Source of the DNA: Emergencia sp. 1XD21-10
GTDB lineage: Bacteria > Bacillota > Clostridia > Peptostreptococcales > Anaerovoracaceae
Assembly (NCBI RefSeq): GCF_009936045.1
Contig: NZ_QWEQ01000005.1
Coordinates: 124,001-188,000 of the forward strand
Direction: 5' to 3'
DNA length: 64,000 bases
Positions within the stretch are counted from its first letter, which is position 1. Every line of letters starts with the position of its first letter. The notes under the pieces are model-generated. The model searched no databases and had not been told where the DNA came from. It was given only the letters and a program-made list of their open reading frames with translations. Positions 6,269 to 15,296 of the stretch are shown here, in pieces. The position numbers and the translations under genes are program-made.

Positions 6269-7629
6269 TAATTTTCACCTTCTTCAAAGCCTATAACCGC
6301 TCCATAAGGATTCTTTAACGACAATTCCCTTCTGCTTCCAGTTATAACCCATAAGTTTCGATATGTCAACGGTTTCGGAATCTTATTTTCACCGTATCCA
6401 TCAGTAAAATATATTAACAGGGAATCTCTATAATATTTATTCCTATTCACATACTCTATCACCGGAGTAAAGGCAGTTCCACCACGTCCTGCAACGTCAT
6501 ATTTTACATCACTTGGCTGTTTTACAGTATAAATTCGCTGTATCTCACTGTCACACTCAATTACAGTAATGCAATAATTCTTTTTTGACAGAATTGAAAA
6601 CAACTCATTAAAAATTAAAGAAAGCTCTCTCCCGGTAACAGATGCGGAAGTATCAATTGCCACAACAATCTTTAATATCTTATCATTTATCTCCCCGGAC
6701 AAATCATATCGCTCTGGTTGTCTGCGATTTAATCTAGCTTTCGTTTTACGTTTTCCTGCTGCAATTGTCCCTATATACTTTTTCAGAATTTTTTTCCACG
6801 ACAACTTAGCCGGTTCATTTACTCTTCTTACCTGCTCCAAAAAGTAAGCCGGCATAAGGTTTCTGGTTTCGTCATCCATCATTTCCGCTGCCGCATTAAT
6901 AAATTCACCAACGATAGCAGTTATTTCATCAACATCGTCACCAGCTTCCCAGTTATGATCCTCATATCTATCACACTTCCCCTCTGTGATAAACTCATCA
7001 GAATCTGCACCTATGCCATTTTCTTTACCGTCAGGTAAATCTTTTTCCTCAATAAGCTGATAATAGTAATAATAGCTTTCCAGCGGCGCTACAGTTCTTA
7101 AACCGAACATTTTTTTAAGAGTCTCCGGTAAAATACACTTTTCCCAGACAGTCATAAATAACCGATGTTCAGCCTTAATCTCATATCTTAGTCGGCCATT
7201 GACCGAAGCGTCCGCTGCAAGATTAAATTTTGCATGAGTCTTCTCATCTCCCATCGGGTTACATTTTACCATCTCCGAGGGGTGATTCAGTATAATATGC
7301 TCAATTTCATGACAAATGATAAAGATAATTTCTTTCAGCGTAAGTTTGCATAAAAGTAGTGGATTAGACACCATTACCAGAGGATAAACATTTAACTTGA
7401 TACCTGCAATAGTATTGCTGTAAAAATCAACTTTGAATGACAAATTCATCATAAAATAGCCGTAATAACTATCCCTTTCAGAAATCAAGAACAACTTAAT
7501 TAATTCCATAAACTCATGAAAATCATTTTCAATTTCATTTAAAATTGCATCTTCAATAATACCATTTTCCACTGCTGTTATATTATCTTTAATTCTATAT
7601 AAGTATTCAACAATCGTATTGGTTGCCAT
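6268..7629 (-). CDS. DUF2201-type putative metallopeptidase with VWA-like domain
   Basis: 453 aa. The N-terminal half carries a zinc-protease signature HEIEH (107-111) inside IIFIICHEIEHIILNHP. The C-terminal 135 residues form a von Willebrand A-like domain with a MIDAS site: DTSAS (326-330), the GRGGT Thr (about 385) and TDG (about 409-411). This is the DUF2201 arrangement. Proteins of this kind pair with MoxR-type AAA ATPases, where the VWA protein acts as adaptor or substrate binder. Here the start overlaps the MoxR stop (TGATG) and the end overlaps the HNH start, so all three are made together. All metal-site residues look intact. Confidence 0.88.
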   Translation of the reverse strand: MATNTIVEYLYRIKDNITAVENGIIEDAILNEIENDFHEFMELIKLFLISERDSYYGYFMMNLSFKVDFYSNTIAGIKLNVYPLVMVSNPLLLCKLTLKEIIFIICHEIEHIILNHPSEMVKCNPMGDEKTHAKFNLAADASVNGRLRYEIKAEHRLFMTVWEKCILPETLKKMFGLRTVAPLESYYYYYQLIEEKDLPDGKENGIGADSDEFITEGKCDRYEDHNWEAGDDVDEITAIVGEFINAAAEMMDDETRNLMPAYFLEQVRRVNEPAKLSWKKILKKYIGTIAAGKRKTKARLNRRQPERYDLSGEINDKILKIVVAIDTSASVTGRELSLIFNELFSILSKKNYCITVIECDSEIQRIYTVKQPSDVKYDVAGRGGTAFTPVIEYVNRNKYYRDSLLIYFTDGYGENKIPKPLTYRNLWVITGSRRELSLKNPYGAVIGFEEGEN

Positions 7630-8951
7630 CAGCTTTCCTCAATAAGCTTTCTTGTTTCATCTGATAAGTCAAGCATCTCAATCAATTCTTTTTCAAAAAC
7701 ATCAAAAAGTATTTCAATCAAACTGTTGCCGTCATTAGAAATAGCATTAGAAAGCTTCTGTGCGAATAAAAGTCTTGCCGAAGAATCAAGCATACCTACA
7801 AAAGCTGACAGCTGACACTTATTAATATCAAATTGAGCTTTATTAAGCATCATAAATTCAATATTCTCTTTTAAATACGCCAGCATAAGATCACAAGTTT
7901 GAATTTTCTTAGCCGCCGACATGGTTTCAATTTTTTTAGACAGCTTTGAAAGATTCTCATCATCAGCAAAGATTTCTTCTGGCATTAGTGCTCTTGTCTG
8001 TGAAACCATGCTCGCAAAGAACATCGTTGCAACGGTTGCACCAAGCTTTGCAGAAACGAGATTTTTCATATCCTTTTCAACAACCTTAGGATCATTTTCT
8101 TTCTCTGTAAAAAAATCTCTAAGTAAAGGTTCTGATCTTAACAGTGTATCCACCATATCCCAACCTCTAGGTGATGGCGTTGGTTTTTCGTCGTCCTGCA
8201 GTTCTTTATCGTTACTTGAAAGGCACTTAGGATTATCTTTAATAAAATTTAAAATCTCTGGAGAAAGTCCGACTTTTTTCCCATATCCTAGCCATTCTTT
8301 TGTACTATCAGAGACTTTAATCTTCAAAAAACGATCCAACTGTGCTGGGTCCATTTCATTTGTAGCATACAGACTATTTTGTGTGCTTGGGTTCATTGCT
8401 CCTACAAAGAAGACCCACCATGGAAAGCTATATCCATTTACACTTCTTGTTAAAAGGATATTCATTAGTTCTTTATATACTGAATTCTCGGTTCGATTAA
8501 TCTCATCGATAAATATGATAACCGACTTTATCTTTCTGCTTTTCAGCATTTCGAGTTTTTCTTCAATTGTAATATCCTCAAGAGCATATCTGTTTTCATC
8601 GCCCTGTAGCAATGATGGCCTTGTCGTTTCTTCTGACATAAAGAAAATACGTTCCTGCTCATTTTGAATACGTTCTACTGCGTAATAAGGCAAAAAACGA
8701 AACCTTGTATTGCCTTGTTCATCTTTATATTGATATGGAAGACCAGTAATTTCTCCTTCTTTAAGAGTTCCTCCCTCAATTGTAATGCAAACACCACCTA
8801 GTTCTTCCGCAATAGATTTTATCATTTGAGATTTTCCAATACCATGCTTTCCGGAAATCAGCGGAGTGATTGCTAAATCCTTTTTCTCACTAACAACATT
8901 TGCAAGTATCGCCCTTTTTATTAGACGTCTAGCCTCATTAATTGTAATCAA
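7629..8951 (-). CDS. MoxR-type AAA+ ATPase
   Basis: 440 aa. Walker A is SGKHGIGKSQ (33-42), Walker B VIIFIDEINRTE with D149-E150, and a sensor-1-like segment FVGAMNPS near 190. The C-terminal third is helical. MoxR ATPases remodel protein partners together with a VWA protein, as in RavA-ViaA. The start is probably TTG at 8951, directly after the TAA of the upstream gene, with AAAGGAG 13 bp before. Together with the 211-aa gene, the VWA gene and the HNH gene it forms a compact quartet downstream of hsdR. Confidence 0.88.
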   Translation of the reverse strand: MITINEARRLIKRAILANVVSEKKDLAITPLISGKHGIGKSQMIKSIAEELGGVCITIEGGTLKEGEITGLPYQYKDEQGNTRFRFLPYYAVERIQNEQERIFFMSEETTRPSLLQGDENRYALEDITIEEKLEMLKSRKIKSVIIFIDEINRTENSVYKELMNILLTRSVNGYSFPWWVFFVGAMNPSTQNSLYATNEMDPAQLDRFLKIKVSDSTKEWLGYGKKVGLSPEILNFIKDNPKCLSSNDKELQDDEKPTPSPRGWDMVDTLLRSEPLLRDFFTEKENDPKVVEKDMKNLVSAKLGATVATMFFASMVSQTRALMPEEIFADDENLSKLSKKIETMSAAKKIQTCDLMLAYLKENIEFMMLNKAQFDINKCQLSAFVGMLDSSARLLFAQKLSNAISNDGNSLIEILFDVFEKELIEMLDLSDETRKLIEES

Positions 8952-9587
8952 TTAAAATTTCACTCCTTTCAAACGCAGAAAAACATCAAGCTGCTTTGAC
9001 CGCTTTTCTTTTTTCCGCCACTCATTTTTTCCCTTTTTTAACACCGTCTCAGCATCAAAATCAGCAAAATGCCGTTGGAAAAAGCTTTCACTGAATTGTT
9101 GATATCTTGCAATCTTATCTTTATCCAATGCGGTAAAGTATTTTTCAAGAAACGCTTCGCTAAGCTGCATCTCTAAAAGCACTGCACCCATTTCATTGCT
9201 GTCAAACATATTAAAATGCACATCAACAAAGCTTTCATCAAATTCTTCATGGGTTTTAATATATGTTTTAAATCTGTTTTTATAAGACTCCGACGTCCGC
9301 ATAATCGTTAAGTCAGCTTTGAACTGCTCTAAAAAGGAAATTTGCGAGATGTTCTGAGCAGGAACTATCTGCGATATATTCATTTTCCCTGCAGCCACCC
9401 CGTTATTCCGACTTTGTTTTGCCTTTTTATTTTCCTTATTCCAATTCTCCAAGGTCTTTATCAAATCAAGACACTCTTTCTTGTATTCTTCTGAATAACT
9501 TCCCACAGCAAGTTCTGTTCTAAAGAGTGCAAAATCCTCAGGTAACAAATCATCCTGGTTGCCTTTTAATATTGCTAGTATTTCCAA
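8952..9587 (-). CDS. Unknown 211-aa protein of the MoxR-VWA-HNH module
   Basis: No family recognised. It is helical and charged, with a Gln/Asn-containing linker near 70-85 (VAAGKMNISQIVPAQNISQ) and a very basic C terminus (KGKNEWRKKEKRSKQLD), which could bind nucleic acid. Translation probably starts at TTG 9587, since GGGGAG sits 8 bp upstream directly after the hsdR stop; the nearby ATG is out of frame. Its own stop abuts the MoxR start. So it is translationally linked on both sides, tying the module to hsdR. Confidence 0.7.
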   Translation of the reverse strand: MEILAILKGNQDDLLPEDFALFRTELAVGSYSEEYKKECLDLIKTLENWNKENKKAKQSRNNGVAAGKMNISQIVPAQNISQISFLEQFKADLTIMRTSESYKNRFKTYIKTHEEFDESFVDVHFNMFDSNEMGAVLLEMQLSEAFLEKYFTALDKDKIARYQQFSESFFQRHFADFDAETVLKKGKNEWRKKEKRSKQLDVFLRLKGVKF

Positions 9588-9602
9588 AGCATTTACTCCC
9601 CT

Positions 9603-12600
9603 TTACTGAACAGGTTTATGAACTCCGTTAATCAAATCCTTGATTAACGTCAATTTATCGCCAAAAAGGTCAACGACATTATAGTCACAGAATGGACTTA
9701 CTTGCTGCAAATCCATAAATGTGATATCCCCGTTAGTTTTAGCATAATCTAAAATCTGATCCAAATACCCTCTCTGCATCTCACTCAACGTCTGGTCGCT
9801 TAGAATAGCGCCAAACTTGGTCTGTATCGCTTCATCAGCAATATCGGTTTGTAAGCGGATAAACGGTAACAGGGCTTTATTCTCCGACCACATATTAAAC
9901 TCTGTGATAGTACCAAGCTGATTATAGAATATATCCTCTAACTCATTTTTCTCATCATCAGAAAGCATATCCAAATTTCTAATCTTTGCAAATACAGGAT
10001 TTTGGCTGTTCTGTATATATTCCTCAGCTCTCTCAGCGTAGGACTTTTCAGGAGATGCCGCAGGCGTTTGCTCATCTATAATTTTGTCTGGAATATTTAC
10101 AATCCAATAATTCTTTTTATCCGGAAGATATTGCATCAATCTCCTAAGCTGCTTACGGATATTCTCAGTCTTTTCAAGAGAAAAATTTTCATAAAGATAG
10201 TTACAATCCGTCATGTCTTTGATGAGCTGCTCATTTTTAACAACGTCTGGAATCGTCTTTAACTTTAGTAATTCCTTCATGCGAGTCGATATTGCATCAG
10301 AAACATTTATAAAACCATTTCTAATCTTCAGAGGATCCTTTCCCTCATCAATTTTCTGCTTATATTCGTCTTCTACCACATACATCAGCATATCAAAGCT
10401 TTTAATCTTCACGTGGTCTTTCTCCGCCGGAATCAACGATAAAATATGCTCTTCAATTTCTTGCTGCGTTATCTCCGTTATACCCACCCAGTTTTCTGCC
10501 GTTCTGTACTTACTAACAAAAGGCATATTGTACTGAACTTCAATCTCATCATTGTTTAAAGAGCGTATTTCAGCAACGAAATAGTCCTTTAAACTGTCCT
10601 GATATTTGCGTTCAAAGGCTGTGAGTTTTGAAGATTCTTGAAGCTGTTTCAATATGCTAAGCTTACGCTTATTTAAGTTGTAAGTCTGTGAATGACCGGT
10701 AAAAGACTTTGTATCTGCATTCATCGTCTTCCAGTTACCCTGCGTATTAAAATAGCCAAAGTTGTCAAAGTAGTCAAAAATAAGAAATCCTCGCTTATCC
10801 TCGCCCGGTCCAAAAACATCAGAAGACAGCCTTGTTCCTCTGCCAATCATCTGCAAGAATTTTATCTTAGACTTCACTGGTTTAAAAAACACAAGGTTTA
10901 GAATGTCAGGCACATCAATGCCCGTATCGAGCATATCTACACTAACAGCAATCTGTGGAAGACTGTCTCTTTGCTCAAACAGTTCTATCAAATTATCACT
11001 GTTTTCCACGTGACTGTCTATAAGGGCGCAAAAATTTTCCCCTGCACCCTCATAAAGATGATTAAACCGTTCTACGATTTTAGCAGCCTCAATATGACTA
11101 TTTGCAAAAATGATAGTTTTTCCTAATTTATCACCACCATCAATTTTTAGTCCATTCTTCATAAGGTCACCAAGCATGGCATCTATTGTTCCAATATTGA
11201 TAACCCGTCTTCCAACTTGCTTACCGTCAATTTCTGTTCCTGAAAAATCACTGAAAGCAGCATCTTCCGGCGTAAATTCCTCTTCAAATTGTTCCTTTTG
11301 CTCTTCTGTGAGGTCATCATATTTTATGCCTCTCTTCATCGCTTCAGTTGTTTTATCCAGTACACTAAAGCCTACAAGATATTTATCCGCTATGGCCTCT
11401 TCCAGTTCATACGCCATATCCGGTTCATTATTTTGAAGATTAAACACTTCGTAGGTACTTTTATTTTCCTCGCTTCTCGGGGTAGCTGTAAGCCCAAGCA
11501 TAAGCGCATCAAAATAATGGAATAGCGCACCATATTTCTTAAAAATTGAACGATGTGCTTCATCAATAATGATAAGGTCAAATCTGCCGATTCCAAACTC
11601 CTTTGTATCATCATTAATCAGATTTATCATGGTCTGATATGTGGAGAATATGATTCTGGCATTCTCATCTTTCTCAAAATTTCCGCCGGCATAAATCGAC
11701 GTTGATGCGTCCTGCAGCAGTTTATTAAAGTTCTTATGGGCCTGTTTCACCAGACTCGTGCGGTCTGCAAGAAAGAGAACATTTTTCACCCAATTTGCTT
11801 TCATAAGCACGTCTACTGCTGCTATTGACACTCTGGTTTTTCCGGTTCCTGTTGCCATTACAACAAGACTGTGACGACGAAAATCAGAAAAAGCATTACA
11901 GATCGCTTTTACCGCATTTTTTTGATAGTCGCGGTTTATAATTTCTTCATTGATGTCCGGATTTGTAATATCCGTACGAATACCTGCTCTGAGCTTCAAA
12001 AGCTCCAGCTCATCAACTGTATGAAAGTCAAATATGCGTCTTGCTTTGTATCCCAACTGGTCGATACAGTAGATGTGATATCCGTCAGTATAGTAGATAA
12101 TCGGCTTATATCCATGCTTCTGCTCCATCAAATCAGCAATTTTAATTGCCTTATTTCTGCCGGAAACAGGATTCTTTTTCGTCTCAGTCTCTTCGATTAT
12201 TGCAAGAGGCTTATTATCTCTTCCATTGAGAACATAGTCAATAAAGTCGCCACTATCATCTATCATGCAATTTATGCTGGCACAGCACGGCATCGCCTGA
12301 TTTTCTACGCTGACAATCTTCCATCCTGCTTCACGCAAAGATGCCTTTATAAATAACTTTTTATTCTCATTTTCATCTCGACCGTGTTCTGTCGAAAAAA
12401 CAGTTTTGCGCATTCTCTGTGCAAACTCTGCAACAATTTCAGGCTCAACGACAACCTTTTCTTTGCTTACCGCAACAGTTTTCTCCGGCTCTGGTTTCGC
12501 TCTTTTAGCCGGTGCTTCAAAGACAGGATAATCATCGACCACGCCAAACAACATCATCATTTCACCAACGAGAAAATGTAAATTTTCAACAACTTGCAAT

Positions 12601-12911
12601 GCCTCCGCCGAAGTCAATTCACCCTGATGCGTCGCTACATTTCCCATCTTCCGAATGAAGTGAATCGAATTCATGATATAGTCATCGTTTATGTAATTGA
12701 CGAATCTGTAATCGTCGACAATATCAAAAATGCTCCGGTTCTCCACTGGCTCAATTTTTGAGGCAAAAACCAGTTTAACCAAATATTCAAGAGCCTGTCT
12801 CGCCGACATGCCGCTTAGGTACGGTCTTGAATGTACAAGCTGCTCTGCATCGCTGCAAAATAGCGCAAGTTTTTTCATCTTTGGATTTTGTTTCAAATAA
12901 TCAAAGTTCAT
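9603..12911 (-). CDS. hsdR: Type I restriction enzyme R subunit with N-terminal DUF4145
   Basis: Motor and nuclease subunit of a type I restriction-modification complex; it translocates DNA with ATP and cuts unmodified DNA. 1102 aa in order: DUF4145-like helical domain (about 1-125), nuclease domain (about 160-300), superfamily 2 helicase with Walker A MATGTGKT (352-359), DEAH box in LIIIDEAHRS, TATPRSEE and the later motif QMIGRGTRL, then an EcoEI-type C-terminal domain. The nuclease core has an Asp in FIDYVL but reads AIIEETETKK where many relatives read an E-x-K. hsdM and hsdS lie 6-9 kb upstream on the same strand rather than next to it. Ribosome site GAGG precedes ATG. Confidence 0.93.
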   Translation of the reverse strand: MNFDYLKQNPKMKKLALFCSDAEQLVHSRPYLSGMSARQALEYLVKLVFASKIEPVENRSIFDIVDDYRFVNYINDDYIMNSIHFIRKMGNVATHQGELTSAEALQVVENLHFLVGEMMMLFGVVDDYPVFEAPAKRAKPEPEKTVAVSKEKVVVEPEIVAEFAQRMRKTVFSTEHGRDENENKKLFIKASLREAGWKIVSVENQAMPCCASINCMIDDSGDFIDYVLNGRDNKPLAIIEETETKKNPVSGRNKAIKIADLMEQKHGYKPIIYYTDGYHIYCIDQLGYKARRIFDFHTVDELELLKLRAGIRTDITNPDINEEIINRDYQKNAVKAICNAFSDFRRHSLVVMATGTGKTRVSIAAVDVLMKANWVKNVLFLADRTSLVKQAHKNFNKLLQDASTSIYAGGNFEKDENARIIFSTYQTMINLINDDTKEFGIGRFDLIIIDEAHRSIFKKYGALFHYFDALMLGLTATPRSEENKSTYEVFNLQNNEPDMAYELEEAIADKYLVGFSVLDKTTEAMKRGIKYDDLTEEQKEQFEEEFTPEDAAFSDFSGTEIDGKQVGRRVINIGTIDAMLGDLMKNGLKIDGGDKLGKTIIFANSHIEAAKIVERFNHLYEGAGENFCALIDSHVENSDNLIELFEQRDSLPQIAVSVDMLDTGIDVPDILNLVFFKPVKSKIKFLQMIGRGTRLSSDVFGPGEDKRGFLIFDYFDNFGYFNTQGNWKTMNADTKSFTGHSQTYNLNKRKLSILKQLQESSKLTAFERKYQDSLKDYFVAEIRSLNNDEIEVQYNMPFVSKYRTAENWVGITEITQQEIEEHILSLIPAEKDHVKIKSFDMLMYVVEDEYKQKIDEGKDPLKIRNGFINVSDAISTRMKELLKLKTIPDVVKNEQLIKDMTDCNYLYENFSLEKTENIRKQLRRLMQYLPDKKNYWIVNIPDKIIDEQTPAASPEKSYAERAEEYIQNSQNPVFAKIRNLDMLSDDEKNELEDIFYNQLGTITEFNMWSENKALLPFIRLQTDIADEAIQTKFGAILSDQTLSEMQRGYLDQILDYAKTNGDITFMDLQQVSPFCDYNVVDLFGDKLTLIKDLINGVHKPVQ

Positions 12912-12993
12912 TTTTATACCTCGTTGCTTATCCTAGATTCTAATTGTTACTTGACCTTCCATCTAATGCGTTCTCTTAGCTTTAGTTCATATT

Positions 12994-13224
12994 TTACACG
13001 AATAACTCTTTTTCGGTATCTATGAGTATTTCCGATAATACTTTATAGTCCAAGTATTGAATTCCCTCTTGCCCACGCTGGATTTTATCTGCTAATTTGC
13101 TATTATAATATATATCCATGGCTTTTTCATAAGTAAGATGGTTTATTTCCGCAAGATAAATGATAATTCTTTCTTCCAGATTCTCTTGATATACTCTTTC
13201 TAAAATTATTTCATCCATCTTCAC
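12994..13224 (-). CDS. Small DUF3791-like protein, third gene of the DUF3990 set
   Basis: 76 aa, acidic, helical: YLAEINHLTYEKAMDIYYNS then LDYKVLSEILIDTEKEL. The pattern resembles the DUF3791 protein two genes upstream, so both may be antitoxin-like partners of the DUF3990 protein between them. Its start overlaps the stop of the DUF3990 gene by 4 bp. Exact role unknown. Confidence 0.65.
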   Translation of the reverse strand: MKMDEIILERVYQENLEERIIIYLAEINHLTYEKAMDIYYNSKLADKIQRGQEGIQYLDYKVLSEILIDTEKELFV

Positions 13225-13700
13225 ACCTCATAGTATGACTCAAAACTCAGCAATCGGTCGATTGATTTTTGACTGATAAAAGCGATTTGATCATATGTAG
13301 GATAAACCTTTATTTCTTTCAGTGCACGCTCTTTGTCCCAGATTCCAGCCTGATACATGTCTACTACCCGGAACACTTTGTCATTTGCAACTTTACCAAT
13401 AATAACATCATATTGTAAGTACTCATTTCCACAATCTCTACATGCACACACGAAATCAATCCATTCGCTTAGATCCTCTGAAAACACTTTATACAGTAAG
13501 CCTAAAGAATCTTCTTCCATCTGATATACATTGACAATCCCTTTTTCCTGCCCTAAAATATCTGCCTTTCGTCTAGCCCATCGTTCAGCTTGTTCTCTTA
13601 CGGAAGTTGTATAGAAACCTTTGCCAAAGTCCAATGACCTAAAAGAATGCTCTATATCCGGTTTTTCGATAGCTATACTTGATCCATGATAAATAATCAT
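13221..13700 (-). CDS. DUF3990 protein, ADP-ribosyltransferase-like
   Basis: 159 aa. It opens MIIYHGSS and continues FGKGFYTTSVREQAERWA, matching the His-Gly and Tyr-Thr signatures of ART-fold proteins; YDVIIGKVANDKVF and QIAFISQKSIDRL complete the DUF3990 pattern. DUF3990 belongs with ADP-ribosyltransferase-like families, and such genes beside DUF3791 genes are often regarded as toxin-antitoxin-like. The gene overlaps both neighbours by 4 bp, so the three are one translational unit. Transfer of ADP-ribose and any target are inference. Confidence 0.72.
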   Translation of the reverse strand: MIIYHGSSIAIEKPDIEHSFRSLDFGKGFYTTSVREQAERWARRKADILGQEKGIVNVYQMEEDSLGLLYKVFSEDLSEWIDFVCACRDCGNEYLQYDVIIGKVANDKVFRVVDMYQAGIWDKERALKEIKVYPTYDQIAFISQKSIDRLLSFESYYEV

Positions 13701-13912
13701 ATCAATATCCCCCTTGCATTAAGGTAATCGTTAATATCTTCTACTATATACTGCGTGCTTTGCGTATGAAGAATCTCATAATTGGGCACTAAAAAATTTG
13801 TTATACAATTTGCTGTTTGCATTTTCTTGTATACTACAGACGGACTCACACCCCATTTATTTGCACACGCATGAATCATATATACAATAAATGACAATAC
13901 GTCTTTCGTCAT
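13697..13912 (-). CDS. DUF3791 protein, likely antitoxin-type partner
   Basis: 71 aa: VLSFIVYMIHACANKWGVSP, then VVYKKMQTANCITNFL and YEILHTQSTQYIVEDI, the recognisable DUF3791 pattern. First of three overlapping genes with DUF3990 and a second small protein. Gene order small-large-small resembles toxin-antitoxin operons, but no experimental precedent is cited here. Confidence 0.72.
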   Translation of the reverse strand: MTKDVLSFIVYMIHACANKWGVSPSVVYKKMQTANCITNFLVPNYEILHTQSTQYIVEDINDYLNARGILI

Positions 13913-13943
13913 ATCATTTTCCTTTCATTCTTCAATTGGTTTA

Positions 13944-14933
13944 CTAATTGTAACATGCTCTTCTTTCTAATACAACTTTTGATTTGTCGACTTGCCTCTT
14001 AAAATCCACGAATTGCTGCTGCAGAGCCATTGAAGGAAGTATGTATCGAAAATTCATAAAAGGCTTTTGTGTGATTTTCTTCAAATCTCCAGCATCCTGA
14101 AACCTCGAAAAATCAATATGCTGCATAAGATCACATAAAAACATCAGATTAAATTTATCTTTATCATACTTGCTGATATACATTGCATTATCAGTTATCC
14201 ATAATGGACCCTCAGCATAATGAACATTTCCACTTTGGAAGCCAACACGTCCAACCACCAACGTATCGTCTGCTATCAAAGGCTTATCTGTGAACCAAGA
14301 AATTCCATTCCCCCCATATGCCGGAATCCCTGCCTTATATCTTTTCTTTTCCGATACAGCCTTACCGTTTGAAAGTTTGAAAAAACTGTCTCCTAATACC
14401 GTAAGAAACTTCTTGTCATTTAGCACCGGATCACCAAAGAGTTCTACAAATCGGGCTTTTACCAATTCGTCTAGTTTCTCAGTTTTAATTTTATAGTGAT
14501 GAATAATTGCTTTTGCACTCTCAAGAATACTCACAATTTTTTTCTGTTCTGATACTGATGGAACTAAAAGCTGAGCATCAGTCAAATTCGCAAGTTTAAT
14601 ATACTTGATTATTCCACCTATCGACTGTCCCCTTAACGTGTCAATATAACCTTCAAGGAAATAATATATATAAGGAACAATTATTCTTTCTTTATCAGTG
14701 CTTTCAATGATGTAAGTTCTTTGATACGCATCAAATTTCCCATCATAATATTTGACATTTAAGTCTCCATTTCCCGCAACTAAAACGCATTCGCAATCAT
14801 AGCTATATGCGTCTATTTTTAGTGGCTCCATTGCACAAGTAAAAAAGGGGAATTCTCCATTTTCTGACGAAGCATTTGCATCAAGTTTTCCTGTTCTTAT
14901 CCTTGTTAATGTTCCCAACCTAATTCTATCCAT
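13944..14933 (-). CDS. hsdS: Second type I specificity subunit, C-terminally truncated (likely alternative or silent)
   Basis: 329 aa with two target-recognition domains: TRD1 up to about residue 125, a conserved helix with LDELVKARFVELFGDP (about 155-170), and TRD2 ending in ALQQQFVDFKRQVDKSK. The full-length hsdS at 18932 ends with 20 more residues that close the coiled coil; here the frame leaves the homology exactly at a 15-bp sequence shared by both genes and ends VVLERRACYN. No clear ribosome site precedes the ATG. It sits downstream of a tyrosine recombinase, the usual setting of phase-variable hsdS stores, although here both hsdS genes point the same way. Confidence 0.82.
   Translation of the reverse strand: MDRIRLGTLTRIRTGKLDANASSENGEFPFFTCAMEPLKIDAYSYDCECVLVAGNGDLNVKYYDGKFDAYQRTYIIESTDKERIIVPYIYYFLEGYIDTLRGQSIGGIIKYIKLANLTDAQLLVPSVSEQKKIVSILESAKAIIHHYKIKTEKLDELVKARFVELFGDPVLNDKKFLTVLGDSFFKLSNGKAVSEKKRYKAGIPAYGGNGISWFTDKPLIADDTLVVGRVGFQSGNVHYAEGPLWITDNAMYISKYDKDKFNLMFLCDLMQHIDFSRFQDAGDLKKITQKPFMNFRYILPSMALQQQFVDFKRQVDKSKVVLERRACYN
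13973..13987. repeat. 15-bp repeat at the hsdS C-terminal coding region (partner 19000-19014)
   Basis: CAACTTTTGATTTGT is identical at 13973-13987 and 19000-19014; with one mismatch the identity extends 7 bases further (GACTTG). It marks the point where the downstream hsdS loses its normal tail, as expected for a recombination site. Confidence 0.75.
14443..14475. repeat. 33-bp repeat in the hsdS central conserved region (partner 19539-19571)
   Basis: A 33-bp stretch encoding the DELVKARFVE helix is identical at 14443-14475 and 19539-19571, while the flanking DNA differs. The two copies are in direct orientation. Such long identical spacers allow exchange of recognition domains by recombination. 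Confidence 0.8.
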
Positions 14934-14956
14934 CCATTATCTTCGCAAATCCAAAT

Positions 14957-15232
14957 TTATGCGATTTCCTCTTTTACTGTCTCAAGCATATACAATGTAT
15001 CTGGATCAATATCAATACAATTAGAGCTATCCCTATTACCCGACACATCCCATGCCAAAGTGTCATTCATTATCATGCAAGATTTAATAAAAAAATCAAT
15101 TTCTCTTAAAACGGCAAACACTTCTTTTTCAAGGAGAGGCTTTACATCATAGCACACAATTTTACCATCTTCAAAATACACATAAACCGTATGTCCCTCT
15201 GTTGGAACAACCTGAACAATTTTAGGGAACAT
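14957..15232 (-). CDS. DUF2442 protein
   Basis: 91 aa: VQVVPTEGHTVYVYFEDGKI, VKPLLEKEVFAVL, MNDTLAWDVSGN and IDIDPDTLYML, the standard DUF2442 pattern. DUF2442 proteins are often encoded near DUF4160 genes and in accessory islands; a nucleic-acid-binding or antitoxin-like role has been suggested, not proven. No DUF4160 partner is present. It lies between the recombinase and the truncated hsdS. Confidence 0.8.
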   Translation of the reverse strand: MFPKIVQVVPTEGHTVYVYFEDGKIVCYDVKPLLEKEVFAVLREIDFFIKSCMIMNDTLAWDVSGNRDSSNCIDIDPDTLYMLETVKEEIA

Positions 15233-15296
15233 GTTTTTCCTCCTATTACGGTTCTTTACCTCTAATCAATCATCTTTTCAAAAGCCCTCACTTTCC

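Noticed and set aside
7921-8667. 248-codon plus-strand frame
   Set aside because: Antisense to the MoxR-type ATPase; Ser/Phe-rich composition typical of a reverse-complement shadow.
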